Positions 1 through 6,383 are shown, counted from the stretch's first letter. The stretch: 6,934 nt of DNA from an uncultured Verrucomicrobiota bacterium (GCA_913050205.1 CAJXAU010000087.1:1-6934), one strand, 5' to 3'. The notes: a model not told the origin generated them from the sequence alone. Numbers and translations: made by a program.

Positions 1-2646
1 CTTCACCATCCCGGGAAAGTCCTTTGTACTGGCGCGTTGATAAAATCGGCCCTTGCCGGCCTTGCTGGAGTTGACCTTGCCGGAGGCCATGATCGGATGA
101 TAGTCCCACTTGGCTCGGTCGGCATCGACGATCGACAACCAGTTGGGATCGGGGTGATCAATGATCGCCGCATGTTCGTCGATCAATTTGTAGCCTTCGT
201 CGTTGTTATACAGCAGGTCGATGATTTCGCGGGCGCGGTTGCCGTATTCGACCTTGAAAACCGAGCGGCGCAGCAGTCGGCTTTTGAACGGTTCCTCGCC
301 GTTGCCGTACATGTTGCTGGCCCATGTGAGATCGAGGTCCCACGGCAGGGTGGCCCACTTTTTTGTCTCGGGGTTGAGATAGTAGAAATAGTTTTTGCCG
401 TAGCCGATGTCGTAGTGGTGGATGCCCTCGACGACGGTGCGGTAGCTGTAGTAGCGGGGCAGGTCCATGTTGGTACGCCACCAGCCCTCGCTGGGATTGC
501 CCTTGTAGCGGTTCATGTAACTGTTGAGGTCAGACTTGTTGGTGACGGCAAAGGGGCCCTGATTGTTGAGTTCGCCGGAGCCTCCCTCCATCTTGTATAG
601 GTTGCCATCGGGTAGGTTGTGTTCGTCGAGGAACCGCCCATCCATCTGCTCAATTGCGAGGTAGAGTCCCCAAAAGTCTCCGTCGTATTGCGTGGCCCCG
701 TTTTCATCGGCCTCGTCAATGATTCGAAAATGAACCCAGTGTGTGTGCGGCGCCTCGACCCCGGTGAGGTTGAACAGCTTGAAGCCGACCGCCTCGAACA
801 TCCCGTGCTCACCACGGTGAAGGTAATTGCCCTGCTGAATGCATGCGGAGAAGTTTAGCTTGTCCCAGCGCGTGTTGTACTCGCGGCCGTAATGATCTCG
901 TGCCTGAAAACCGTGTCCGCGGTTGAAGTCAAACTTCCACATGTTCTTGCCCATCGCATAGCGCCAGACACCGCCGCGTGCCCGGTAGCGGATGTGGTCG
1001 TACACTTCGCCATCGTACACCAGCGTGCCTTTCCATTTGTAGTTGTCGCCACGGTACTGCTCGTTCCATGTTGAAGTCTCGACATCGTTTTTCTTGGAGA
1101 TCAGATGGTAGACTGGCACGCGGGTCAGTGCCTCGGTTGGGTATTCGATGATCTCGCCGCGGGTGCGCGTGCGCCCTTTCCAACTGGGGACGCCGTTGTA
1201 GCAAAAATAGGCAAAGTTTGGAGACGGGTCGTCGGGGTAGGGCGCGGTGATCGCTTGGCCAAGCGCGGTCCGGATCGTCACCCTGTAGCGGATAAGGTGG
1301 CGATGTTGCTGGATCGCCTTGGGCACCTGAGCACTGAAGACGCTGTCTTTGGCCTTGGCGTCGCCCGCTTGGCCAAGGTCGTTCATGGGCAGGGTCTTCC
1401 AGTTTTGCTCATAGGCGGCATCGTCGATGTGGACGTAACTGCCGGGGCGAACGACCTGATACTGGACCTCCAGCTTGGCCCCCTCTGGCACGGCGCTTGG
1501 CTCAGCCGTGATCGTCACCGACTCACCGGCCTTGGGTTGCGTGGGTAGATGCTCGATCTTGGCCAAGCGCGGCAGACTCTTGGCGGAGAAGATCGAGTTT
1601 TGCGCGCCCGGTGTTGGCCCACGGCTGGCCGGGCCGACCACCGCAGTGAGTTCAGCGTCAAAAAAGAAATCGCTACTGCCTCCGATCGAGGCGTTGTGAA
1701 CCTGGATAGCGATTACGTTTTCCCCCTCGACGAGATAGCCTCCCGGCGAAGTGAGGTCGTACTCCACAAAGCTGTGCTCCTCGATCGCTGAACTGGCACT
1801 GGAGTTAAACCTCGGTTCCTTGGTGGACATGTTGCCACCGGCCACGTGGCGTCCGTTGATCCACGCGTTGAATCCGTCATCGTACTGGATTGCGAGTTGC
1901 AGGGCGCCGATTTGCTTGGCGTTTTGTACGTTGAATTTTTTCCGAAAATACACCGACGTGTAGCCATTGCGCATGTCACCCAGCGTTTTTTTTATGAAAT
2001 TTTCTCCATACCCGATCGGTGTGCCGGCGCTGAGCCAGCCGGTCTCCTTGTGATCGAGCTTTCGCCAGGCTGATCGCGGACTCGATGCCTCCTTTTTACC
2101 TTTGAGATACTTCCACGTGCTACCCTTGCGGAAGAGCCGGTTGGCTTTGTTTGAAGCATCGCCACGGACGGAGGCCTGCCAGTTGTGGCCATCGTTGTTG
2201 TCAAGGTCGGGATGGATCAACTCAATCGAGTAGCCCGGTGTGTCGCCTACAATTGGCCAAGGAAAGCCAAGCCGGTAGCGGACGCGATCAACCAGTTGCC
2301 CGTCGGGCGAACGCAACTCGATGCGTTCGCCGTCGTTGTTGAGTTTGCCGATCCACGGGCCAAGCGCTTGACTACCAAACTTAGTCTTGAACTGGTCCGT
2401 TTGATGAGCGACGACGGTGAAACCCTTGGCTGGAATGGAGCTGCCAGCGGGAAAGGTGAATTGTATTGCATTCTCCAGCGTCCAGCCGCTGAGGTCGACC
2501 GGTTGTTCCCCGGTGTTGTGCAACTCGATAAATTCGACCTGCTCAATTTTGACATCTGGGTTTAGATGTATTTCATTGATAACCACAGCCCCCGGAGTCA
2601 GGTCTCCAATACACAATAGAATAATAAAAACAGAAAAACGGCTCAT
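1..2646 (-). CDS. Secreted lamin-tail / CotH-kinase family protein (3' end outside window)
   Basis: The frame is open for 882 codons from ATG at 2646-2644, with an in-frame TAA directly upstream (2649-2647), and it continues past the left edge. Residues 1-20 form a signal peptide (hydrophobic SVFIILLCIG, likely cut after PGA). Residues 21-120 match a lamin-tail domain (VINEIHLNPD, EFIELHNTG, DLSGWTLEN). Residues 200-340 look like a galactose-binding-type jelly roll (TSVYFRKKF, YDDGFNAWING, ENVIAIQVHN). Residues 360-480 look like an Ig/FN3-type domain. From about 505 on, the CotH-kinase region shows RYRARGG, NYLHRGEHGMFEAVGFKLFN, WGLYLAIEQMDGRFL, HHYDIGYGKN (D746, N752) and LPWDLDLTW (D770, D772); the acidic residues are the likely metal/catalytic set. 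Known CotH proteins are atypical protein kinases. In planctomycetes and verrucomicrobia this architecture is common in large exported proteins of unknown substrate. The LGQA and LAK segments at 361-363, 424-427 and 462-465 are encoded by the dispersed palindrome. Function beyond family level is not known. Confidence 0.9.
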   Translation of the reverse strand, partial: MSRFSVFIILLCIGDLTPGAVVINEIHLNPDVKIEQVEFIELHNTGEQPVDLSGWTLENAIQFTFPAGSSIPAKGFTVVAHQTDQFKTKFGSQALGPWIGKLNNDGERIELRSPDGQLVDRVRYRLGFPWPIVGDTPGYSIELIHPDLDNNDGHNWQASVRGDASNKANRLFRKGSTWKYLKGKKEASSPRSAWRKLDHKETGWLSAGTPIGYGENFIKKTLGDMRNGYTSVYFRKKFNVQNAKQIGALQLAIQYDDGFNAWINGRHVAGGNMSTKEPRFNSSASSAIEEHSFVEYDLTSPGGYLVEGENVIAIQVHNASIGGSSDFFFDAELTAVVGPASRGPTPGAQNSIFSAKSLPRLAKIEHLPTQPKAGESVTITAEPSAVPEGAKLEVQYQVVRPGSYVHIDDAAYEQNWKTLPMNDLGQAGDAKAKDSVFSAQVPKAIQQHRHLIRYRVTIRTALGQAITAPYPDDPSPNFAYFCYNGVPSWKGRTRTRGEIIEYPTEALTRVPVYHLISKKNDVETSTWNEQYRGDNYKWKGTLVYDGEVYDHIRYRARGGVWRYAMGKNMWKFDFNRGHGFQARDHYGREYNTRWDKLNFSACIQQGNYLHRGEHGMFEAVGFKLFNLTGVEAPHTHWVHFRIIDEADENGATQYDGDFWGLYLAIEQMDGRFLDEHNLPDGNLYKMEGGSGELNNQGPFAVTNKSDLNSYMNRYKGNPSEGWWRTNMDLPRYYSYRTVVEGIHHYDIGYGKNYFYYLNPETKKWATLPWDLDLTWASNMYGNGEEPFKSRLLRRSVFKVEYGNRAREIIDLLYNNDEGYKLIDEHAAIIDHPDPNWLSIVDADRAKWDYHPIMASGKVNSSKAGKGRFYQRASTKDFPGMVK
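1252..1265. repeat. Dispersed palindrome, 14-bp perfect copy CGCTTGGCCAAGCG
   Basis: Perfect 14-bp palindrome inside the CotH-family gene; read on the minus strand it encodes ALGQA (residues 461-465) in the Ig-like region. Confidence 0.9.
1368..1377. repeat. Dispersed palindrome, exact CTTGGCCAAG
   Basis: Exact 10-bp core inside the CotH-family gene, encoding LGQA at residues 424-427. It lies 106 bp from the next copy (1252-1265). Confidence 0.85.
1558..1567. repeat. Dispersed palindrome, exact CTTGGCCAAG
   Basis: Exact core inside the CotH-family gene, here in a shifted codon phase: it encodes LAK (361-363) at the junction between the jelly roll and the Ig-like domain. Confidence 0.85.
2252..2261. 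repeat. Dispersed palindrome, one mismatch (ATTGGCCAAG)
   Basis: Nine of ten bases match, with the central TTGGCCAA intact. In the CotH-family gene it falls in the third codon phase (W130-P131), the only such copy. Confidence 0.5.
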
Positions 2647-2655
2647 TTAAAGGGG

Positions 2656-2661
2656 ATTATA
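2656..2661 (-). promoter_or_regulatory. Candidate -10 element (TATAAT) of the CotH-family gene
   Basis: A perfect TATAAT on the minus strand ends 9 nt before the ATG at 2646. There is no good TTGACA-like hexamer at 16-18 nt spacing. A GGACA-containing stretch (2679-2674) is too close and TTGCGT (2687-2682) is too far. If this is the real -10, transcription would start within about 0-3 nt of the start codon. The short stretch before ATG contains no purine-rich Shine-Dalgarno sequence. This is a sequence match only. Confidence 0.35.
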
Positions 2662-2817
2662 CTGAAGTAACCTTGTCCGAGACGCAAGTGACGAAAAATG
2701 ATGAAATTCCCATTAAGCTGATTTTGATAAAAAAATACGCTCATTGCTAAGCCAGATCATTAAACATTCATAGCTTGCGCTTGTTAATACGGCATCCGAG
2801 AGTGGGCCTGAGCTTGT

Positions 2818-2822
2818 GGGAG
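2818..2822 (+). promoter_or_regulatory. Shine-Dalgarno site deciding the receiver gene start
   Basis: GGGAG lies 8 nt before ATG 2831. It overlaps the alternative in-frame GTG at 2816 and therefore cannot serve that codon, so it favours ATG 2831. It is the only clear Shine-Dalgarno site seen ahead of the starts in this window. Confidence 0.6.
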
Positions 2823-2830
2823 CTGTTTTT

Positions 2831-3229
2831 ATGAAATTGTCAGTCATAGTAGTACACTCTTCGCCGTCGCTGAGAAAGTTTTTGAAGGCAACGGTCGCTG
2901 CTATGGAAAATCAAGTTGTTGTGGCAGAAAGCGACAAGCAAGGCCTGAGCTTTTTGGAATCGAACCAAGCTGATTTAATTATTGTGGAGCAACCATTATT
3001 GGAACTAGGGGCAGCCAATTTCATCACGCAAGTAAAGTTAATTCCCGGACACGAACAGACTCCTGTGGTGGTTATCGCGGCAAGTAAGGACAACGAAGCA
3101 AAGGAACAGGTCAGGTCTGCAGGTGGGGCTGGCTGGTTGGTGCAGCCGTTACAACCCCAGCAGTTCATAAGAATGTTGGAGGGTTTTAAGGCTCGGAAAG
3201 CAAAAATGGAATCCGAAACCAAGTCGTGA
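2831..3229 (+). CDS. Stand-alone CheY-like receiver protein with a degenerate phosphorylation site
   Basis: The 132-residue product has single-domain receiver layout: first strand KLSVIVVHSS, central strand ADLIIVE, then TPVVVIAAS, GGAGWLVQPL and a final helix QQFIRMLEGFK. Receivers normally pass phosphate from a histidine kinase to an Asp. Aligned by eye to CheY, the acidic pair D12/D13 is H9/S10, the phospho-acceptor D57 is E53, T87 is A83 and K109 is Q105. All five key positions are changed, so classical phosphotransfer is unlikely; it may be a pseudo-receiver working by protein contact. ATG 2831 is chosen over GTG 2816 because it has a good Shine-Dalgarno site and begins at the usual first strand. 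GC is about 48% over 2881-3180 (hand count), against 62-67% in sampled tilS lines. It is followed by the hydrolase on the same strand with no terminator seen. No output domain or obvious partner kinase lies in the window. Confidence 0.8.
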   Translation: MKLSVIVVHSSPSLRKFLKATVAAMENQVVVAESDKQGLSFLESNQADLIIVEQPLLELGAANFITQVKLIPGHEQTPVVVIAASKDNEAKEQVRSAGGAGWLVQPLQPQQFIRMLEGFKARKAKMESETKS

Positions 3230-3320
3230 ATCCAATTTGCGCTTTGGTAATATTTCTGACATGTTCCTCCACCGGTTCCTGATAGCGCGTTTTATGTTTT
3301 TTTCATTCAGACAAAAATTG

Positions 3321-4997
3321 ATGCACCGGGCTGCAGTATGGTTTGTCCTGTTATATTTTGTCGGCTCAGCCGTTTTGGCTCTTCCACGGGAAGATCTGAC
3401 GTTAATTCCCAAGTGGTCTCGCTTTGAAGGCCAGTTGGTTAGCCTTAAGTCTTACGACAACCCGGTACAGGAAGTTCAGCTTAAGGCCGAGTTTACACCT
3501 CCCCTGGGTGCCCCGGTTGGGGTTGATGGTTTTTGGGATGGCGGTGATGATTGGAAGATTCGTTTCATGCCGAACATGGTCGGCAAGTGGACGTTCAAGA
3601 TCACCTGCTCAGATGAGGAAAACCGGGGGTTGCATAATCTCGAAGGCGCGTTCCTGTGCACGGCGCCGACCGGCGACACGGCACTGACGAGTAATGGCCC
3701 CATCCGGGTGGCGCGTTCCCGCACCCATTTCATGCACGACAACGAGACCCCGTTTTTCTGGATGGCGGACACGGCATGGAACGGGCCACTGAAGTCAAAC
3801 GAACTGGACTGGAAGGACTACCTCGCGGTGCGTTCGAGTCAGGGCTTCACCGCCGTGCAATGGGTGGCCACCCCGTGGCGTGGCGCGCCAAATGGCGATG
3901 CCAATGGAGAAAAACCGTTCAGCGGCAGTGAACGAATCAGCATTAACCCCGGATATTTCAAACGATTGGATCAGCGGGTGGAGATGATCAACCGTGCGGG
4001 GCTGGTCAGCGTGCCGATTTTGTTCTGGGCAATCGACGGCGAAGCGAACCCCATCCACTCTCTGCCGGATGATCAGGCGATTTTATTGGGCCGCTACATG
4101 GTGGCCCGCTGGGGTGGCTCGTACGTGGCATGGATACTTGCCGGTGATGGGGACTACACCGGCGATTACGCCGCCCGCTGGCGCAAACTGGGGCAGGGAA
4201 TATTCGGGGATCGACCGCAGGCGCCGGTCTTCATGCACCCGAAGGTCAAGAGTTGGGTTTTGGATTCGTTGCGTGACGAAAAATGGCTAACCGCGATGGG
4301 CTACCAAAGCGGCCATGACACCGATGACGCTACGAATAACTGGATCCACCACGGACCACCGAGTCGAGACTGGAATAAATTACCGCATCGCCCGATTGTT
4401 AATCTCGAGCCCGCCTACGAGTGGCAACCGAGCTACAGCAAAAAAATGCCCATCTCCTCGAATCAAGTGCGCCGCGCATTGTACTGGAGCCTCTTAAACA
4501 CCCCGACAGCCGGCGTGAGCTACGGTGTGGCCGGTGTCTGGGGCTGGAACGGCGGCGACCTCCCGACTCCGGGGCATCCCAATGCTGGGACACCGCCAGA
4601 CTGGCGCGAAGCCGTAACCTTCGAGGGAGGCGAACAAATCGTTCATCTAACCGATGCGTTTCAATCGATCGACTTTCACAAACTCCGGCCCGATCCGGCA
4701 GTCCTGATTGAGCAGCCGGGAGACGACGAACTGGCCAAGTATGTGGCCGCTTCGAGCGCTGCGGACGGCAGCCTCGTGGTCGTCTACACCCCGACCGAGG
4801 TGCGGCTGAAGATCAACGTGGCCAAGCTGCCCGCGCCGTTGCTGGCGAACTGGATCAACCCTCGGACTGGAGAAAAGCAGGACGTGCTCGCCGTGCTTCG
4901 CGGTTCTGCCCTGGAGTGTCCCGCGCCGGATGCCGGGGATTGGCTGTTGGTGCTCCGCGCAAAGAAACCGGAGCCCGAGCCAACCGGCCGTCGCTGA
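3321..4997 (+). CDS. Secreted DUF5060/DUF4038 glycoside hydrolase (apiosidase-like, GH140-type)
   Basis: The 558-residue product (from ATG 3321) starts with a signal peptide, MHRAAVWFVLLYFVGSAVLA, probably cut before LPRED. Residues 29-117 match DUF5060 (SYDNPVQEVQLKAEF, GFWDGGDDWKIRFMP, GKWTFKI). Residues 125 to about 425 match the DUF4038/apiosidase-like barrel (FFWMADTAWNG, VSVPILFWAIDG, YVAWILAGDGD, VNLEPAYEW, GVWGWNGG). D276 in AGDGD and E363 in NLEPAYE are the probable catalytic acids, by comparison with the family. Residues 437-548 resemble the C-terminal 'putative collagen-binding' beta domain of these enzymes (GSLVVVYTPT, NWINPRTGE, DWLLVL). Characterised GH140 enzymes act on apiose in plant pectin; the substrate here is unknown. 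Other in-frame starts are TTG 3237, ATG 3261 and ATG 3294; none has a clear Shine-Dalgarno site, and 3321 gives the cleanest signal peptide. The stop is 3 nt before tilS, suggesting co-transcription. Confidence 0.87.
   Translation: MHRAAVWFVLLYFVGSAVLALPREDLTLIPKWSRFEGQLVSLKSYDNPVQEVQLKAEFTPPLGAPVGVDGFWDGGDDWKIRFMPNMVGKWTFKITCSDEENRGLHNLEGAFLCTAPTGDTALTSNGPIRVARSRTHFMHDNETPFFWMADTAWNGPLKSNELDWKDYLAVRSSQGFTAVQWVATPWRGAPNGDANGEKPFSGSERISINPGYFKRLDQRVEMINRAGLVSVPILFWAIDGEANPIHSLPDDQAILLGRYMVARWGGSYVAWILAGDGDYTGDYAARWRKLGQGIFGDRPQAPVFMHPKVKSWVLDSLRDEKWLTAMGYQSGHDTDDATNNWIHHGPPSRDWNKLPHRPIVNLEPAYEWQPSYSKKMPISSNQVRRALYWSLLNTPTAGVSYGVAGVWGWNGGDLPTPGHPNAGTPPDWREAVTFEGGEQIVHLTDAFQSIDFHKLRPDPAVLIEQPGDDELAKYVAASSAADGSLVVVYTPTEVRLKINVAKLPAPLLANWINPRTGEKQDVLAVLRGSALECPAPDAGDWLLVLRAKKPEPEPTGRR
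4817..4826. repeat. Dispersed palindrome, one mismatch (CGTGGCCAAG)
   Basis: Nine of ten bases match. It lies in the hydrolase gene within NVAKLP and is the only near copy there, so it could be chance. Confidence 0.3.
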
Positions 4998-5000
4998 TCC

Positions 5001-6368
5001 ATGCATCCGCTCGCGGAAAAAGTAAGCGAGCTGGCCCGGAAAACAAACCTCTTCCCGGGAACGTCCCAAATCGTGTTTGCCGTGTCGGGCGGCATCGACT
5101 CGATGGTGCTTCTCGACGTTTTGACGCAACCCGGTTTGTCACTTCGTGATCGCTTGGTCGTCGCCCATTTCAATCATCAACTGCGCGGAAAGGAGAGCGA
5201 TGCCGATGCTGAGTTCGTGGAAAAGGTGGCCAGCGCATGCGGGCTGCCGTACGAGTTGGGCAGTGGCGATACCCGTGCGCTTGCCGATAAATCGGGTGAG
5301 GGGCTGGAAGCGGCAGCCCGCGATTTGCGCCACTCGTTTTTTGCACGCTTGGCCAAGCGCTTGGGCGCGACTGCCATTGCTTTCGCACATCACGCGGATG
5401 ATCAAGTGGAGACTTTTTTTCTTCGGTTGACCCGTGGCGCTGGGTCGCGGGGGCTCGCGGGAATGGCGATGAAATCCCCGTCACCGCTGGCACCCGGAGT
5501 CACCCTTGCCCGACCCATGCTCAAGATCCGGCGCAGTGAGATTGAGACGTATGCCAGCGAGACTGGTGTCGAGTTTCGTGAGGATAAATCCAATGCGGAC
5601 ACCCGTTTTTTGCGTAATAAAATCCGGCATAACCTATTACCTTTTCTGATTGAGCAGTTTGGGGCTTCGCTGTATCGGCAGGTGGCCAAGGCCATGGAGT
5701 TGGCGGGTGATGATGCGGACTGCATCGATGCGCTGGCGGCAGGTTGGCTTGGCCAAGCGGAGGGCGAATTTGAAACCCTGCCTGTTGCGGTGCAACGGCA
5801 GGTGGTACAGCGACAGTTGTTTGCACTGGAGGTTGAGCCTTCGTTTGATCTGGTCGAGGCGCTTCGCTCCCGGCTTGGCCAAGCGGTTGAGGTGGCACCC
5901 GGCAAACGATTGCAGAGAAGTGAATCCGGAGCGATTGGCTGGGCCAAGTCTTGGGTTGAGCCGGTTTTCTCGGTCATGTGCCATGATGTTGAGCTGCTTG
6001 ACCAAGCGGGTGAGATCGAGTTTGGCAGGCAAATCCTCTCCTGGGAAAGGACTCTCGGTGGTTTGGCCAAGTGGCGGGAGCTTGGCCAAGCGGAACACCG
6101 TGAAGTGCTCGACGCCGGCGCGCTTGGCCAGGCGATCACCCTGCGTCACTGGCAGCCGGGGGATCGCTTCCAACCCATTGGCCAAGCCGGCTCCGCAAAA
6201 CTACAGGATTTGTTCGTGAACCAAAAAGTACCGCGCGAGGAACGTCATCAACGCATTGTCGGGGAGGCTGCAGACGGTCGGTTGTTTTGGGTGCAGGGGC
6301 TGCGGATTGCCGAGCCGTTCAAGGTCACCAAGACGACCCGGGAGCTGTTCATTCTCCGGTTTGGTTGA
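5001..6368 (+). CDS. tilS: tRNA(Ile)-lysidine synthase
   Basis: TilS is a cytoplasmic ATP-dependent enzyme that joins lysine to C34 of the CAU-anticodon tRNA-Ile, so that it reads AUA and is charged with Ile. The 455-residue product has the N-type ATP-pyrophosphatase domain with the P-loop SGGIDS (29-34), AHFNHQLRG (55-63), AARDLRHSFFA (105-115), HHADDQVETFFLRLTRGAGSRGLAGM (130-155) and the REDKSN...FLRNKIRHNLLP block (193-214). The C-terminal substrate domain (about 378-455) shows LRHWQPGDRFQPIG, KLQDLF and WVQGLRIAEPF. Length is near that of E. coli TilS (432). ATG 5001 follows the upstream TGA by 3 nt with no Shine-Dalgarno site, so translation may be coupled to the hydrolase gene. The part between residues 117 and 396 carries nine copies (four exact, five with one mismatch) of the CTTGGCCAAG palindrome, read as LGQA, LDQA, IGQA, LAK or WAK; all key catalytic motifs remain intact. 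Confidence 0.96.
   Translation: MHPLAEKVSELARKTNLFPGTSQIVFAVSGGIDSMVLLDVLTQPGLSLRDRLVVAHFNHQLRGKESDADAEFVEKVASACGLPYELGSGDTRALADKSGEGLEAAARDLRHSFFARLAKRLGATAIAFAHHADDQVETFFLRLTRGAGSRGLAGMAMKSPSPLAPGVTLARPMLKIRRSEIETYASETGVEFREDKSNADTRFLRNKIRHNLLPFLIEQFGASLYRQVAKAMELAGDDADCIDALAAGWLGQAEGEFETLPVAVQRQVVQRQLFALEVEPSFDLVEALRSRLGQAVEVAPGKRLQRSESGAIGWAKSWVEPVFSVMCHDVELLDQAGEIEFGRQILSWERTLGGLAKWRELGQAEHREVLDAGALGQAITLRHWQPGDRFQPIGQAGSAKLQDLFVNQKVPREERHQRIVGEAADGRLFWVQGLRIAEPFKVTKTTRELFILRFG
5346..5359. repeat. Dispersed palindrome, 14-bp perfect copy in tilS
   Basis: CGCTTGGCCAAGCG, encoding RLAK (116-119) of TilS. A second palindrome, CCAAGCGCTTGG (5353-5364), overlaps it, built from the same half-sites in the opposite order. 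Confidence 0.9.
5747..5758. repeat. Dispersed palindrome, 12-bp perfect copy in tilS
   Basis: GCTTGGCCAAGC, encoding LGQA at TilS residues 250-253, in the linker after the ATP-binding domain. Confidence 0.9.
5873..5884. repeat. Dispersed palindrome, 12-bp perfect copy in tilS
   Basis: GCTTGGCCAAGC, encoding LGQA at TilS residues 292-295; 126 bp after the preceding copy. Confidence 0.9.
5939..5948. repeat. Dispersed palindrome, one mismatch (CTGGGCCAAG)
   Basis: Nine of ten bases match; it reads WAK (314-316) in TilS. Confidence 0.45.
5997..6006. repeat. Dispersed palindrome, one mismatch (CTTGACCAAG)
   Basis: Nine of ten bases match, and the flanking G and CG extend the match outward. It encodes LDQA (333-336) in TilS, as if a single base change turned LGQA into LDQA. 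Confidence 0.6.
6062..6071. repeat. Dispersed palindrome, one mismatch (TTTGGCCAAG)
   Basis: The central TTGGCCAA is perfect; it encodes LAK (355-357) of TilS, 19 bp before the next exact copy. Confidence 0.6.
6080..6091. repeat. Dispersed palindrome, 12-bp perfect copy in tilS
   Basis: GCTTGGCCAAGC, encoding LGQA at TilS residues 361-364. Confidence 0.9.
6123..6132. repeat. Dispersed palindrome, one mismatch (CTTGGCCAGG)
   Basis: Nine of ten bases match; it encodes LGQA (375-378) with a synonymous CAG. Its surroundings closely match the copy at 1246-1266 in the CotH-family gene. Confidence 0.65.
6177..6186. repeat. Dispersed palindrome, one mismatch (ATTGGCCAAG)
   Basis: The central TTGGCCAA is perfect; it encodes IGQA (393-396), in the place where TilS proteins usually have the PLG motif of the C-terminal domain. 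Confidence 0.55.
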
Positions 6369-6383
6369 GTGTTATTCCTCTCG

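Larger units (their letters stand above)
2647..2830. promoter_or_regulatory. Divergent intergenic region between the CotH-family gene and the receiver gene
   Basis: These 184 bp lie between two divergent starts and must hold promoters for both directions. They are AT-richer than the flanking genes (for example the A-run around 2728-2736). No convincing plus-strand -35/-10 pair was found. TTGATA (2724-2729) is a possible -35 but the matching -10 is poor, and GTTAAT (2783-2788) is a possible -10 without a clear -35. No tRNA, riboswitch, terminator-type hairpin or CTTGGCCAAG copy is visible. Confidence 0.5.

Noticed and set aside
37..600. 187-codon plus-strand open frame
   Set aside because: It lies fully opposite the CotH-kinase domain, whose conserved motifs run through it on the minus strand; its own translation resembles no family.
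2816..2830. GTG start adding five residues to the receiver protein
   Set aside because: The GGGAG Shine-Dalgarno site overlaps this GTG and is correctly spaced for ATG 2831 instead.
4647..5129. 160-codon minus-strand open frame across the hydrolase/tilS junction
   Set aside because: It overlaps two well-supported genes and shows no recognisable motif.
5402..6139. 245-codon minus-strand open frame opposite tilS
   Set aside because: tilS is unmistakable on the other strand. The opposite frame is open partly because of high GC; its translation is low-complexity and Ser/Arg-rich.
5748..6186. CRISPR-like array in tilS
   Set aside because: The repeats are only 10-14 bp, spacing is irregular, and the stretch is a conserved protein-coding frame.
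6369..6383. Possible bidirectional terminator between tilS and thiH
   Set aside because: Only 15 bp separate the stops and they contain no inverted repeat or T-run.
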